The notes under the pieces: model-generated
What the model was told of the DNA's origin: nothing
Database searches by the model: none
What the model saw: only the letters and a program-made list of their open reading frames with translations
DNA from: Rhodobiaceae bacterium
GTDB taxonomy: Bacteria > Pseudomonadota > Alphaproteobacteria > RS24
Reading direction: 5' to 3'
Length of the DNA stretch: 59,764 bases
NCBI GenBank assembly: GCA_018660505.1
Contig: JABJKE010000005.1
Coordinates: 1-59,764, forward strand
Position numbers and translations under genes: made by a program
Shown: one piece after another, positions 39,276 to 50,018 of the stretch
Layout of the letters: every line of letters starts with the position of its first letter
Numbering within the stretch: the stretch's first letter is position 1

Positions 39276-40444
39276 TATGCGGCCTCCTTCACAGCGGCCA
39301 CAATTTTTTCTGCCGCGTCATTCAAATTGTCAGCCGGAATAATCGGCAGGCCAGAATTGGCCATAATTTCTTTGCCCAATTCAACATTGGTGCCCTCAAG
39401 GCGCACCACCAAAGGCACGTCTAGGCTCAGCTCTTTGGCCGCCGCCACAACGCCCTCGGCAATGATATCGCAGCGCATAATGCCGCCGAAGATATTCACC
39501 AAAATGCCTTCCACGTTTTCATCCGACAGGATGATTTTAAACGCTTCGGTTACTTTTTCTTTGGTCGCCCCGCCGCCAACATCGAGGAAATTGGCCGGCT
39601 CGGAGCCATATAATTTAATAATGTCCATGGTCGCCATGGCCAGACCCGCGCCATTGACCATACAGCCAATTTTGCCGTCTAATTTAATATACGACAGGTC
39701 ATATTTGGACGCTTCAATCTCGGCTGGGTCTTCTTCGTCGAAATCGCGCAGCTCCATAATATCGGGATGGCGATATAGCGAATTACTGTCGAAATCGACT
39801 TTCGCATCGAGGCAAATAATATCGCCCGCGCCGGTTACCACCAGAGGGTTAATCTCCAGCAGCGACATGTCTTTTTCCATTACCGCCTGATAGAGATTTC
39901 CAATCAGTTTGGTCATTTGCTTAATCTGGTCGCCCTCGAGGCCCAAAGCAAAAGCAATTTGGCGGCCATGATGTGCCGAAATGCCCGACGCCGGATCGAC
40001 GCTAACGGTGAGAATTTTTTCCGGGGTTTTTTCCGCAACTTCCTCGATATCCATGCCGCCTTCGGTGGAGGCAATAAACGAAATGCGCGAGGTCGCGCGG
40101 TCGACCAAAGCCGAGAGATAAAGTTCGCGCGCAATATCGGAACCCTCTTCGACATAAATCCGCCCGACGTGTTTGCCTTCAGGCCCGGTTTGCGGGGTGA
40201 TCAAGGTCATACCCAAAATGCGCTCGCTTTCGGTGCGCACCTCGTCGATAGATTTCACCACGGTAACCCCGCCGCCTTTGCCGCGTCCGCCAGCATGAAT
40301 TTGGGCTTTCACAACCCAAACCGGGCCGCCCAATTGCTCCGCCACTTTCGCGGCCTCGTCAACGCTAAACGCAACCCCGCCCTTGGGCACTGGCACGCCA
40401 AATTCTTTCAAGACCTGTTTGGCTTGGTATTCGTGGATATTCAT
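39275..40444 (-). CDS. sucC: Succinate-CoA ligase (ADP-forming) beta subunit
   Basis: This 389-residue subunit has an N-terminal ATP-grasp domain (MNIHEYQAK, then [15 protein letters not shown]) and a C-terminal CoA-ligase domain ([10 protein letters not shown]). It binds the nucleotide and the succinate phosphate. It is the first gene of the sucCD pair and lies between an MBL-fold hydrolase gene and sucD on the minus strand. Confidence 0.97.
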   Translation of the reverse strand: MNIHEYQAKQVLKEFGVPVPKGGVAFSVDEAAKVAEQLGGPVWVVKAQIHAGGRGKGGGVTVVKSIDEVRTESERILGMTLITPQTGPEGKHVGRIYVEEGSDIARELYLSALVDRATSRISFIASTEGGMDIEEVAEKTPEKILTVSVDPASGISAHHGRQIAFALGLEGDQIKQMTKLIGNLYQAVMEKDMSLLEINPLVVTGAGDIICLDAKVDFDSNSLYRHPDIMELRDFDEEDPAEIEASKYDLSYIKLDGKIGCMVNGAGLAMATMDIIKLYGSEPANFLDVGGGATKEKVTEAFKIILSDENVEGILVNIFGGIMRCDIIAEGVVAAAKELSLDVPLVVRLEGTNVELGKEIMANSGLPIIPADNLNDAAEKIVAAVKEAA

Positions 40445-40547
40445 AGTTTCCTCATGTCGCTGAAGTTCAATCTAGGCAGAACCTCGCGCGTCTTTGCCTG
40501 CCGCGCAAGCAAAAATTGGCGCCAAACTCGAAAAGATACCGAAAAGC

Positions 40548-41627
40548 TTAGGGCGTTATCTCCACCGCCTCGGAATTGCCTTTCAGCGATATATGCGTGC
40601 CATCGGCAGCCGCCAAAACGCCTTCGGGGCGCACCGCATCGACGCCGCGCATGAATATCCGATGCACCAGAGCATTTTGCGGCACCGGGGCATAATGATA
40701 GAACACCAGCAGTTGCGCGCCCGCTTCATTGGCGGCTTGCGCGGCCTCTATCGGCGTTGTGTGATAGTCCAGCGTATCGAAAATCAATTGGCCTAATTTG
40801 GGCTGCCCAAAGGCCGTTAACGCCTCGGAGGTCGCCTTTACCAGACCCTCTTGCAACACTTCATGGATGAGCACATCGACGCCTTTGGCCGCGGCAATTA
40901 AATTATCGTCCTTCGTGGTGTCGCCACTGATGAAAACCGAGCGCCCCTGATAGTCAAAGCGATAGCCATAGGCCGGTTCAATGGGCGGATGGTTGACGCT
41001 CACGGCGGTAATTTTAAGCCCGTCAACATCATAGATAACCTGGTCGCCCTTTATGGTTTTGGCAACCAGCCCCGCCGTTCGGCTGGGCATAATAGCTTCT
41101 GTGTGATGCGCCGTGCGATAGCCATAATCGAGGCCATAGGCCAGGTTAAACCCATCGACCACTTGCGCGACGCCAGCACCGCCATAGACCGCGAGCTTTT
41201 GCGGACGCCCCCGCACCCAAGAGGCCAAATGCATTTCGCCCAAAGCGGCAATATGGTCGGAATGAAAATGCGTCAGCAAAACACCGTCGAGACGGCCCAT
41301 CGGCAAGTCCAATCGGGTGGCCATATCGGCCGAGCGCGCGCCCGTATCTACGATGAAAAATCGATCGCCAGCAAAGACCGCCACGCAAGATTGCGCCGCA
41401 CCTTGCCCCATGGGCGATGCGGTGCCACAAAACACCACATCGATGGCATCGCCGCCCAATGGACGGGGCGGCGCCGACAGACGGGCTTCAAAAGCGCGCG
41501 CCACCAACCGGTCTTGCAAGCCCTCGCTATTCAGCAATAAAAAGTAAAACCCCAGCCCCAAGGTTATCAAACCGAGGAGTAAAAAGCCGCCAATGCGGCG
41601 AGCTTTGTGAAAAATACCTTTGGCCAT
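40548..41627 (-). CDS. MBL-fold metallohydrolase, membrane-anchored
   Basis: This 359-residue protein has an N-terminal membrane segment (about 13-33) and a metallo-beta-lactamase fold domain with the HxHxDH motif (His120, His122, Asp124, His125) and a downstream ISGDT. It resembles RNase Z / arylsulfatase-like MBL hydrolases, but the anchor makes tRNA processing unlikely; the substrate is unknown. The active site would face the periplasm if the segment is an N-in anchor. It lies between mdh and sucC, on the same strand, after the mdh terminator. Confidence 0.85.
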   Translation of the reverse strand: MAKGIFHKARRIGGFLLLGLITLGLGFYFLLLNSEGLQDRLVARAFEARLSAPPRPLGGDAIDVVFCGTASPMGQGAAQSCVAVFAGDRFFIVDTGARSADMATRLDLPMGRLDGVLLTHFHSDHIAALGEMHLASWVRGRPQKLAVYGGAGVAQVVDGFNLAYGLDYGYRTAHHTEAIMPSRTAGLVAKTIKGDQVIYDVDGLKITAVSVNHPPIEPAYGYRFDYQGRSVFISGDTTKDDNLIAAAKGVDVLIHEVLQEGLVKATSEALTAFGQPKLGQLIFDTLDYHTTPIEAAQAANEAGAQLLVFYHYAPVPQNALVHRIFMRGVDAVRPEGVLAAADGTHISLKGNSEAVEITP

Positions 41628-41658
41628 GTTCTAAAGTCTCTCTTTAGTTATTATCCCA

Positions 41659-41690
41659 AAATAAAAGGGCGCGACGGAAGCCGCGCCCTT
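41659..41690 (-). terminator. Intrinsic terminator downstream of mdh
   Basis: AAGGGCGCG (41665-41673) and CGCGCCCTT (41682-41690) form a perfect nine-pair stem with an eight-base loop; on the minus strand it is followed by TTTTATTTT. It ends mdh transcription before the MBL gene. Confidence 0.85.
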
Positions 41691-41728
41691 CGTGATTAGG
41701 CTATCGAACGATGCTGGAAGCGTCAATG

Positions 41729-41750
41729 TAATGTCAACATAATGTCAACG
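41729..41750. repeat. 11 bp tandem repeat downstream of mdh
   Basis: TAATGTCAAC plus one variable base occurs at 41729-41739 and 41740-41750 in the mdh 3' untranslated region. Confidence 0.9.
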
Positions 41751-41776
41751 GCGCCCTTGGCGAAAAAGCCCAAGGC

Positions 41777-42802
<1,026 letters not shown>

Positions 42803-42832
42803 CTAGGCGAGGGCCTGGGCGCTTTGCTCGCC

Positions 42833-43969
42833 CTATTCTTGCGGTGCCGCGCTTGGCGGCAAATGCGGCAGCGCCAGATATTCGCGGCTTTGCATTTCCA
42901 TCAAACGCGATACGGTGCGCTCAAATTCAAACGCCTCATCGCCGCGCGGATACAGCGTCTGCGGCGCGCCATCGGCAGAAGCCAAGAGCTTCACTTTGGC
43001 CTCATAGAGCGCATCAATAAGGGTGACAAAGCGCACCGCTTCGTTTTTCTTTTGCGCTTCTAATTTGGGAATCGCATCGATAACCACGGTATGAAAATGA
43101 TTGGCCAAGGCCAAATAATCGGAAGCGCCGCGCGCCTCCACACATAATTCGGCAAAGCTCAAACGCGCCACGCCGCCAGCCGCTTGGCCGATGGGCAGCT
43201 CGCGCCCCTTCAGGTCTAGCCGCATCGGCGCCGCCACCACGCCTTCGGTAAGGCTGGAAAATCGCTCATCCAAGGCCTTTCTTGCGCGCGGGCCACACGG
43301 CGTAAACCACACGGGCGCGGCTTGCAGCCTGGCCAAACGATAATCGGTTTCGGCGCTCAGCTGGTGAATGTCGAGGCGTTGTTTCACCAAATCAATGAAC
43401 GGCAAAAACCGATGCCGATTGAGCCCGCCTTTATATAAATCATCCGGATGGCGGTTGGAGGTGGCAATCACCACAATGCCGGCATCCAGCAATAGCGAGA
43501 ACAGGCGCCCTAATATAGAGGCATCGGCGATGTCTTTGACTTGAAACTCATCGAAGCAAAGCAGCGAGACTTCGCGCGCCAGTTTTTTGGCGACGGCCGG
43601 CATGGGGTCGCCAGCTTTGGGATGGCTTTGACGATAGGCATGAATGCGCGCATGGGTCTCTTGCAAGAAAGCATGAAAATGCACACGACGTTTTTTGGCG
43701 ACGGGCGCCATTTCGAAAAACATATCCATCAGCATCGATTTGCCACGGCCAACTTCGCCAAAGATATAAAGCCCGCGTGGGGCCGGTGGCTTTTGAATGC
43801 CGAGCCGCACCAACCAGCCGCCATTTGTCTGAGTTTCCAGCCCCGCATAGACCCGGTCGAGCGCGCGCGCAGCGAGACCTTGAGCCTCATCAAGATTGAC
43901 TTGGCCTTGCTGAACCAACGCTTGGTAACGCTGACTTACCCGACCGTCTCGTGGCTTATTGCTAGTCAT
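42833..43969 (-). CDS. zapE: AFG1/ZapE-family ATPase
   Basis: This AAA-like ATPase of about 378 residues has the Walker A motif GEVGRGKS (71-78), Walker B LLCFDEF (Asp140, Glu141) and the arginine-finger region IATSNRHPDDLY. ZapE helps division under stress; AFG1 relatives are mitochondrial. Its position beside mdh is common in alphaproteobacteria. The start is uncertain: 43969 gives the family N-terminus, but in-frame ATGs at 43999 and 44026 also exist and none has a clear ribosome-binding site. Confidence 0.9.
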   Translation of the reverse strand: MTSNKPRDGRVSQRYQALVQQGQVNLDEAQGLAARALDRVYAGLETQTNGGWLVRLGIQKPPAPRGLYIFGEVGRGKSMLMDMFFEMAPVAKKRRVHFHAFLQETHARIHAYRQSHPKAGDPMPAVAKKLAREVSLLCFDEFQVKDIADASILGRLFSLLLDAGIVVIATSNRHPDDLYKGGLNRHRFLPFIDLVKQRLDIHQLSAETDYRLARLQAAPVWFTPCGPRARKALDERFSSLTEGVVAAPMRLDLKGRELPIGQAAGGVARLSFAELCVEARGASDYLALANHFHTVVIDAIPKLEAQKKNEAVRFVTLIDALYEAKVKLLASADGAPQTLYPRGDEAFEFERTVSRLMEMQSREYLALPHLPPSAAPQE

Positions 43970-44039
43970 CAAAGCGAGGGTTAAAGCCCTATAGCTCATT
44001 TGGCAAGAGTGCGCGTGCGGCGCCATCGCTTTATTTCGC

Positions 44040-44067
44040 TTGGGATAAAGAGTTATTATGGTAAAAT
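44040..44067 (+). promoter_or_regulatory. Probable promoter of the lipoprotein cassette
   Basis: TTGGGA at 44040-44045 and TAAAAT at 44062-44067 are 16 bases apart in an AT-rich stretch between the divergent zapE and CsgG-like genes. A transcript would begin near 44074, about 38 bases before the ATG at 44112. Confidence 0.45.
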
Positions 44068-44111
44068 TGAAGTGTAATTTGGAGTTTAATGTTGCGGATA
44101 GGGTTCTCGTT

Positions 44112-45146
44112 ATGACGCGTGTAAGAAATAAATTGTGCAAAAGCTCTCTCGTTCTGGCTCTTTTGGGGCCCTTGCTGAGCGCCTGTGTTAGCCCCTCCGT
44201 CAACACCCAAGTGTTAATGCCCGCCAAACAAAGCGGGATGGTGCAGGCCAAACGCATTGGCGTCGCCACGCTAAAAGGCGATACCAATGGCACAATGAGC
44301 GACCGGTTGCGCAGTTTCGTCGCGGGCATCCAAGTCGGTGGCCAGCCCTATTTCACTTTGGTAGACCTCGACCGGAAAACGCTGATGCAAGAACAACGCT
44401 TAAGCGATAGTGCCATGTTTGACGCCAATACCGCCGTCGAGCTGGGCAATTTAACCACCGCCGATACCCTTTTGGGCGGCTCCTTCAGGCCCAGTTACAA
44501 CCGTACGAGATCGCAAAAAAACGTTCAATATTGTGCCGTTCAGGGCGAAGACAAATGCGCTTATTTCAAAACCAAAAAAGTCAATTGCTATGCCCAAAGC
44601 GCCGCGGTGGAGCTGAACTTGCGGGCGACGAATGTGGAGAGAGGCATCGTCTCTTTCACCCAATCTTATGGGGCAACCAATAAACACTCTTGGTGTGAAA
44701 ACCAATTGTTCGGCACGAAAAATAAGCCGAGAGCCGATATGGAAAATAGAGTTATTGCAGAAGTGCTATCGCAATTGCGCCAAGACATTGCGCCTTATGC
44801 GGTGACTTTCAACATTAAATTTATGAGAAAAGATGCCAGTAATTTCGGCGGCAAGGAGGGCGTGAAACAGGCTTTCGCTTCCGGTCTCGACTTCGTCAAC
44901 AACCAACGCATGCCGCGCGGCTGTGAGTTTTTCCGCAAAGCCGCTGCCATGTATGACCAATCGCCAGCGATTTATCACAATGTCGGCGTCTGCTCGGAAA
45001 CCGAGGGCGACCTCGACCGCGCCTTGGCCTTCTATCAAAAAGCCGACCGGTTAACCGCCTCGCCAAACAAGATTATTGGCGTTTCCCTAAACCGGGTTCA
45101 GGGCACCCTTGCTAGCCGTTCGGCCGTGCAAGGTCAGTTGCGCTAG
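44112..45146 (+). CDS. CsgG/HfaB-like lipoprotein with C-terminal TPR
   Basis: This 344-residue protein has a lipoprotein signal with lipobox LSAC (Cys25), a CsgG-like domain (about 45-240; KRIGVATLKGD and ADTLLGGSF) with a cysteine pattern at residues 141, 149, 159 and 195, and a C-terminal TPR-like segment (about 249-315). CsgG relatives form outer-membrane secretion pores or bind partner lipoproteins; I cannot say which applies. I start at the ATG at 44112, giving the signal; a frame to 44058 adds 18 non-signal residues. It heads a four-gene lipoprotein cassette divergent from zapE. Confidence 0.78.
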   Translation: MTRVRNKLCKSSLVLALLGPLLSACVSPSVNTQVLMPAKQSGMVQAKRIGVATLKGDTNGTMSDRLRSFVAGIQVGGQPYFTLVDLDRKTLMQEQRLSDSAMFDANTAVELGNLTTADTLLGGSFRPSYNRTRSQKNVQYCAVQGEDKCAYFKTKKVNCYAQSAAVELNLRATNVERGIVSFTQSYGATNKHSWCENQLFGTKNKPRADMENRVIAEVLSQLRQDIAPYAVTFNIKFMRKDASNFGGKEGVKQAFASGLDFVNNQRMPRGCEFFRKAAAMYDQSPAIYHNVGVCSETEGDLDRALAFYQKADRLTASPNKIIGVSLNRVQGTLASRSAVQGQLR

Positions 45147-45150
45147 AGCG

Positions 45151-46065
45151 ATGAGGCGCGGTCTAGAGGGTCACAATCGGATACGCGGGTATCTCACCCT
45201 GCTTGCCTTGGCCGCCACAACCGGATGCGCCGGGCTGCCTTTGGCGCAAAGCTCGACCCCAGAGCCGATGCGCACCAATTGTGTTTGCGCCCGTTATTTT
45301 GCGCAAAGCCCACGCCCCGCATGGGTGGAGGCTGGCGATGTGGTAACAAGCCAGACCTATCAAACCAGCGGCAGTAGCCAATGCACCGGGCTTCAAAGCC
45401 TCGACGTCGATAAAGCAGACCTGTCGGCGCGCAGCCGATTGGGACGGATTGTGAACACGCAAGTGAGCAGCGATATTAGCGAAACCCGCACCGCCTTTGG
45501 CAATGGTGTGGGCAATGGCGTAGGAAGTGCCAAAGCCTCTATTCAATCTTCTCTCTTGTCAAAAAGCCTTCTGGAAAACAGCCAGATTACCCACCGCTGG
45601 GTCGATACGGCGGCGTGTCGCATTTATGCCCGTGTGCAAATCGGGGCCGCCCAAATGAAGGCGAGCCAAGATAAAATCACCAAGGCAAAGGCCGCGCGCC
45701 TTATCCACCAAACATTTTATGTGAACACGCAAGATATTGCACCAGCCTATCGTGACCTTGTGGCCGCCAGTGCGGGGCAATTATTATCCAAAATTGGCGT
45801 GACCAAAATCACCCCCACGCCCCAAGCTTCTAGCTATCAAATTAAGTTCACTTTCGCGGTAACCCAGCTGGATGCCGCAAGCGCTCTGCGCGGGGAACTG
45901 CGCACGCAAATAGCGCCCCCCAATGGCGCCATTATGTGGCAGCAGGTAACGCCTGCCAAAGGCGTCAGTTTTCGCCCGTCCAGCAATCGCGCGCTGGCGA
46001 GCAAAGCCATTACCGCCGCCATGCGAAACCTCGAGCCCGTTCTACAAGCCCGTTTACTCAAATAA
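45151..46065 (+). CDS. LPP20-like lipoprotein (304 aa)
   Basis: This 304-residue protein has a basic N-terminus, a hydrophobic stretch and a probable lipobox at TTGC (Cys26; the -3 position is Thr, so it is weaker than the others). A cysteine cluster (TNCVCARYF) and an LPP20-like pattern (PRPAWVEAGD, then ADLSARSRLGRIV) follow, with a glycine-rich GNGVGNGVGSAKAS near residue 125. The C-terminal half (about 180-300) resembles a second domain I do not recognise. It begins four bases after the CsgG-like gene. FlgP-type flagellar lipoproteins share the LPP20 fold, but no flagellar gene is near. Confidence 0.7.
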   Translation: MRRGLEGHNRIRGYLTLLALAATTGCAGLPLAQSSTPEPMRTNCVCARYFAQSPRPAWVEAGDVVTSQTYQTSGSSQCTGLQSLDVDKADLSARSRLGRIVNTQVSSDISETRTAFGNGVGNGVGSAKASIQSSLLSKSLLENSQITHRWVDTAACRIYARVQIGAAQMKASQDKITKAKAARLIHQTFYVNTQDIAPAYRDLVAASAGQLLSKIGVTKITPTPQASSYQIKFTFAVTQLDAASALRGELRTQIAPPNGAIMWQQVTPAKGVSFRPSSNRALASKAITAAMRNLEPVLQARLLK

Positions 46066-46086
46066 GCAACCCAAAGGGAGACTAAA

Positions 46087-46695
46087 ATGAAACCCATACA
46101 AAACCTCGCCATCCTTGGCGCCACGGCGGCGCTTATCGGTTGTGCATCGCCTGCTGCGCCCCCCGTGGCAGTGCAAGCGCCCGCACCCATCTGCGCTTTC
46201 CAAGATGGCCAAGGCCCCTATGATACACCCGCGCCGATGTGGGTCTGCACCGAAGAATTTCCCACAGTCGCTGCGGCCGCCGTCGGTTCGTTTCAAAACT
46301 CCAACATGGGCTATGACTTCATGGTCGAGATGGCCACCTCGCGGGCCCGCCAAAAGCTGGCTCGCGAAATTTCATCCAAAGCCGCAAGCTCGATAAAAGA
46401 TTATCGCGCCACGACGGGCAGCCAAAGTGCCGGCAATGAAACCACCCTATCGACGGCGGAAATTACCCAAAGGGTTTTATCGCAAGCCAATTTGGTCGGC
46501 AGCCGGGTTTTGACCAAAACCCGCAATCCGAAAACCGGCATGGCCTATGTCATCGTTGGCTTTAAATCCAATGCTTTAGACAATGTTGTGGAAGAGGCGG
46601 CCCAAGCCGCTTTCGCCGGCGAAGCGGCTGAATTTCAACGCTTCAAAGCCTCGCAAAGCTTTGACCAATTGAAATCTGACCTCGCGGACGAATAG
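46087..46695 (+). CDS. LPP20-like lipoprotein (202 aa)
   Basis: This 202-residue protein has a clear lipobox LIGC (Cys19). After a Pro/Ala-rich spacer it has the LPP20-like core APMWVCTEEF and MATSRARQKLAREISSKA (near residues 80-100), followed by a beta-rich segment with RVLTKTRNPKTGMAYVIVGF. It is related in layout to the preceding gene, with which it may form a pair. AGGGAG lies about eight bases before the ATG. The next, very small lipoprotein gene begins one base after its stop. Confidence 0.72.
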   Translation: MKPIQNLAILGATAALIGCASPAAPPVAVQAPAPICAFQDGQGPYDTPAPMWVCTEEFPTVAAAAVGSFQNSNMGYDFMVEMATSRARQKLAREISSKAASSIKDYRATTGSQSAGNETTLSTAEITQRVLSQANLVGSRVLTKTRNPKTGMAYVIVGFKSNALDNVVEEAAQAAFAGEAAEFQRFKASQSFDQLKSDLADE

Positions 46696-46696
46696 A

Positions 46697-46888
46697 ATGG
46701 CCCGCCTAAAGCCAAATCTTTTGGCGCTGCTCATGGGCGCCACCGTGGCGCTAAGCGTGACCGCTTGTGGCCCCAAATATAATTTGGCGGATTTAGAAGC
46801 CGCCAAGCAAGAGAGGCAAAAACAAGCGGGAGCCGCAGCGGCAAAGCGCCAAGCCGAAGAGGCTTTCGACAAGCTCGGCCAAGAATAA
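46697..46888 (+). CDS. Very small lipoprotein (63 aa)
   Basis: This 63-residue protein has a lipoprotein signal with lipobox VTAC (Cys24); the mature part is only about 40 residues, mostly a charged Ala/Lys/Glu/Gln helix (AAKQERQKQAGAAAAKRQAEE). It resembles no enzyme and may be a spacer or coiled-coil partner such as an Lpp-like tether, but it does not have the Lpp repeat. It starts one base after the upstream stop and is followed by a terminator, so it closes the four-gene cassette. Confidence 0.72.
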   Translation: MARLKPNLLALLMGATVALSVTACGPKYNLADLEAAKQERQKQAGAAAAKRQAEEAFDKLGQE

Positions 46889-46923
46889 GCACGCTTTATT
46901 CAACAGAGCTTCATTCAAAAAAG

Positions 46924-46949
46924 AGAGGCCACTGCAAGCAGTGGCCTCT
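46924..46949. terminator. Bidirectional terminator between the lipoprotein cassette and sdhB
   Basis: AGAGGCCACTG (46924-46934) and CAGTGGCCTCT (46939-46949) form a perfect eleven-pair stem with a CAAG loop. Both sides carry T-rich tracts in the respective direction (TTTCATTTT on plus, CTTTTTT on minus), so it can end both converging transcripts. Confidence 0.9.
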
Positions 46950-46969
46950 TTCATTTTGGGAACGGGTAA

Positions 46970-47002
46970 TCCAGTTAGACGTTAGCTAGACGTTGGTTAG
47001 AC
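46970..47002. repeat. Degenerate 11 bp repeat (three units) at the sdhB stop
   Basis: Three 11-base units ending in TAGAC occupy about 46970-46980, 46981-46991 and 46992-47002. On the sdhB strand the unit contains the stop codon region, so the end of the gene appears copied into its 3' untranslated region. Confidence 0.8.
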
Positions 47003-47776
47003 GGTGCGTTCGACCATCATTTTTTTAATCTCGGTAATCGCCTTGGCCGGAGACAGGCCTTTCGGGCAGGCTTTCGCGCAATTCATAATCGTGTGGCAAC
47101 GATAGACGCGGAACGGGTCTTCCAAATCATCCAAACGCTCGCCAGTTTTCTCGTCGCGGCTGTCGGCCAACCAACGATAGGCTTGCAGCAACACCGCGGG
47201 GCCAAGGTATTTATCCGAATTCCACCAATAGCTCGGGCAAGAGGTCGAGCAGCACGCGCATAGAATGCACTCATACAGACCATCCAATTGCTCGCGGTCT
47301 TCTTTGCTTTGCTTCCACTCGCCTTGCGGGGTCGGCGTGTCGGTTTTCAGCCAAGGCTCAATCGATTCATATTGCGCATATAAATTGCTGAGGTCAGGCA
47401 CTAAATCTTTAATGACCGGCATATGCGGCAAAGGATAAATCGCGATATCACCCTTCACATCGTCCAGACCTTTGGTGCAGGCCAAAGTGTTTTGGCCATC
47501 GATATTCATCGCGCAAGAGCCGCAAATGCCTTCGCGGCACGAGCGGCGGAATGTCAAAGTCGAATCGACTTCGTTTTTCACTTTAATCAACGCATCGAGA
47601 ACCATCGGCCCGCAATCATCGGCATCAATCGTATAGGTATCGACGCGCGGATTGGCTTCATCGTCTGGATTCCAGCGATAGATTTTCAGCGTCCGCGGAT
47701 TGGCAATCGCCCCCTCGGCCGCATGAACAACGCCTTTGTCGATTTTTGAATTTGCTGGTAGAGCAATCTCAACCAT
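46997..47776 (-). CDS. sdhB: Succinate dehydrogenase iron-sulfur subunit
   Basis: This 259-residue subunit holds three iron-sulfur clusters: [2Fe-2S] by CREGICGSC and a downstream Cys, [4Fe-4S] by [12 protein letters not shown], and [3Fe-4S] by [12 protein letters not shown]. It passes electrons from SdhA to ubiquinone in the membrane subunits. It is the last gene of sdhCDAB and is followed by a bidirectional terminator. Confidence 0.97.
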   Translation of the reverse strand: MVEIALPANSKIDKGVVHAAEGAIANPRTLKIYRWNPDDEANPRVDTYTIDADDCGPMVLDALIKVKNEVDSTLTFRRSCREGICGSCAMNIDGQNTLACTKGLDDVKGDIAIYPLPHMPVIKDLVPDLSNLYAQYESIEPWLKTDTPTPQGEWKQSKEDREQLDGLYECILCACCSTSCPSYWWNSDKYLGPAVLLQAYRWLADSRDEKTGERLDDLEDPFRVYRCHTIMNCAKACPKGLSPAKAITEIKKMMVERTV

Positions 47777-47791
47777 AATTTTCGCGCTCCC

Positions 47792-49573
47792 TTAGTAAAC
47801 TCGAGCTTTCGGCTCGATATAGCTGACTTCATTGGTCAGAGTGTAATCATGCACGCCGCGATAGCCGATGGTGGCTTTGCCTTTGGCATCCACATAGGCC
47901 AGCGTGTGCTTCATGTAATTCTCGTCGTCACGCTCTGGGAAATCTTCACGCGCGTGTCCGCCGCGGCTTTCTTTGCGCGCATTGGCCCCTTCCACCGTGG
48001 CGATGGCTTGCACGATAAGATTGTCAAATTCCAGCGTCTCAATGAGGTCTGAATTCCAGATGAGCGAGCGGTCGGCAATGCCGATATCGTCCATTTTGGT
48101 GACCACTTCTTGCATCCGGCGGCAGCCTTCTTCCAAAACATCGCCCGTGCGGAACACGGCGCAATTTTCTTGCATGGCCCGCTGCATTTCACCGCGCAGC
48201 TCCGAGGTTGGCGTCGAGCCATCGGCATTGCGGAAACGCTCCAGCCGTTCGATGGCCGATTGTCCAGCGTCACTGGCCAAAGGCGCATGGCCCTCGCCTG
48301 GCTCTACCACTTCGGCGGCGCGAATGGCGGCCGCGCGGCCAAACACCACGAGGTCGATGAGCGAATTGGAGCCCAAACGGTTGGCCCCGTGAACCGACAC
48401 GCAGGCCGCTTCGCCAATGGCCATCAGACCCGGCACAATGCGCGCTTCGTCGTCCTCGCTTGGGTTTAGCACTTCGCCATTATAATTGGTTGGAATGCCG
48501 CCCATATTGTAATGCACGGTCGGCAAAACGGGGATCGGCTCTTTGGTCACATCGACGCCCGCAAACACTTTGGCGCTTTCCGAAATGCCCGGCAGGCGCT
48601 CGGCCAAAACATCTGGGTCGAGGTGATCGAGGTGCAGATAAATATGATCTTTATTGGGGCCAACACCGCGGCCTTCGCGAATTTCAATGGTCATCGAGCG
48701 CGATACCACATCACGCGACGCCAAATCTTTGGCCGATGGCGCATAGCGCTCCATAAAGCGTTCGCCTTCGGAGTTGATCAAAATACCGCCCTCGCCGCGC
48801 GAGCCTTCGGTAATCAGGCACCCGGCGCCATAAATGCCGGTCGGGTGAAACTGAACAAATTCCATGTCTTGCAAAGGAAGGCCGGCGCGAATAACCATCG
48901 CCGAGCCATCGCCCGTGCAAGTGTGCGCCGAGGTAGCCGAGAAATAGGCGCGGCCATAGCCGCCCGTGGCCAAGATGACTTGCTTGGCTTGGAAACGGTG
49001 CAGCGTGCCCGTCGACATTTCGAGCGCGATAACGCCGACACACCGGTCTTCGTCCATAATCAGGTCGAGGGCGAAATATTCGATGAAAAACTCTGTGTCA
49101 TGGCGCAATGATTGGCCATAGAGCGTGTGCAAAATAGCGTGGCCTGTGCGGTCGGCGGCAGCACAGGTGCGCTGGGCAATGCCTTCGCCAAAATTCGTGG
49201 TCATGCCGCCGAAAGGACGCTGGTAAATCTTCCCTTCTTCGGTCCGCGAAAACGGCACACCGAAATGCTCCAGCTCGTAAACCGCTTCGGCCGCATTGCG
49301 GCACAGATATTCAATCGCATCTTGGTCGCCCAACCAGTCAGACCCCTTTACGGTGTCATACATATGCCAGCGCCAATCATCGTCGCCCATATTGCCGAGC
49401 GCGGCCGAAATGCCGCCTTGCGCGGCAACCGTGTGCGAGCGGGTTGGAAAAACTTTGGAAATACAGGCGGTTTTCAATCCCCGCTCCGAGCAGCCCAGCG
49501 CGGCGCGTAAGCCAGACCCGCCAGCGCCCACAACAATGACATCAAATTGATGATCTGTGAATTCGTAACTCAT
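47792..49573 (-). CDS. sdhA: Succinate dehydrogenase flavoprotein subunit
   Basis: This 593-residue catalytic subunit oxidises succinate to fumarate. The N-terminal FAD-binding motif ([14 protein letters not shown]) and the covalent-FAD histidine in [10 protein letters not shown] are present, as are the active-site HPTGIYGAG and [11 protein letters not shown] segments. It lies between sdhD and sdhB with a 15-base gap to sdhB. Confidence 0.98.
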   Translation of the reverse strand: MSYEFTDHQFDVIVVGAGGSGLRAALGCSERGLKTACISKVFPTRSHTVAAQGGISAALGNMGDDDWRWHMYDTVKGSDWLGDQDAIEYLCRNAAEAVYELEHFGVPFSRTEEGKIYQRPFGGMTTNFGEGIAQRTCAAADRTGHAILHTLYGQSLRHDTEFFIEYFALDLIMDEDRCVGVIALEMSTGTLHRFQAKQVILATGGYGRAYFSATSAHTCTGDGSAMVIRAGLPLQDMEFVQFHPTGIYGAGCLITEGSRGEGGILINSEGERFMERYAPSAKDLASRDVVSRSMTIEIREGRGVGPNKDHIYLHLDHLDPDVLAERLPGISESAKVFAGVDVTKEPIPVLPTVHYNMGGIPTNYNGEVLNPSEDDEARIVPGLMAIGEAACVSVHGANRLGSNSLIDLVVFGRAAAIRAAEVVEPGEGHAPLASDAGQSAIERLERFRNADGSTPTSELRGEMQRAMQENCAVFRTGDVLEEGCRRMQEVVTKMDDIGIADRSLIWNSDLIETLEFDNLIVQAIATVEGANARKESRGGHAREDFPERDDENYMKHTLAYVDAKGKATIGYRGVHDYTLTNEVSYIEPKARVY

Positions 49574-49637
49574 AAAACTCTCCAGCTTTCTTCCGCATTC
49601 GGCTGCGCGTTGCGCGCTGGCCGTTAAGTTAAACTCT

Positions 49638-50018
49638 TTAGCCTATAACTAGTTTGAGCACCGCCAAAACACAGGCGACGCCGATGGTGAAGGCAAAAAA
49701 TTGATTGGCAATCAGCGCCAATAGTTTGGCCGCTTCGCCATGCACATAATCTTCGATGACCACCTGTAGCCCCAAACGCATGTGATAAACCGCGGAGACA
49801 ATCAGCAACAACATAAGCAAGCCGATGAAAGGATTGCCCAGAAAAGCCGTCATCGTGGCGTAATCAGAGCCCGCATGAACCACCAGCGCGCCGACCAGAA
49901 ACAGCGTTAAAGGAATATTGGCCAGCGCCGTAACGCGCTGCATGAAAAAAGGCTCTGTGCCTTTTTTGGCCGAGCCGAGGCCGCGCACGCGCGATAGAGG
50001 GGTTCGCATATCCGACAT
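49638..50018 (-). CDS. sdhD: Succinate dehydrogenase membrane anchor subunit
   Basis: This 126-residue protein has three membrane helices (about 32-52, 60-80 and 103-125). It helps bind heme b and ubiquinone with SdhC. The motif [17 protein letters not shown] between the second and third helix is typical of alphaproteobacterial SdhD. Its ATG overlaps the sdhC stop by one base. Confidence 0.93.
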   Translation of the reverse strand: MSDMRTPLSRVRGLGSAKKGTEPFFMQRVTALANIPLTLFLVGALVVHAGSDYATMTAFLGNPFIGLLMLLLIVSAVYHMRLGLQVVIEDYVHGEAAKLLALIANQFFAFTIGVACVLAVLKLVIG

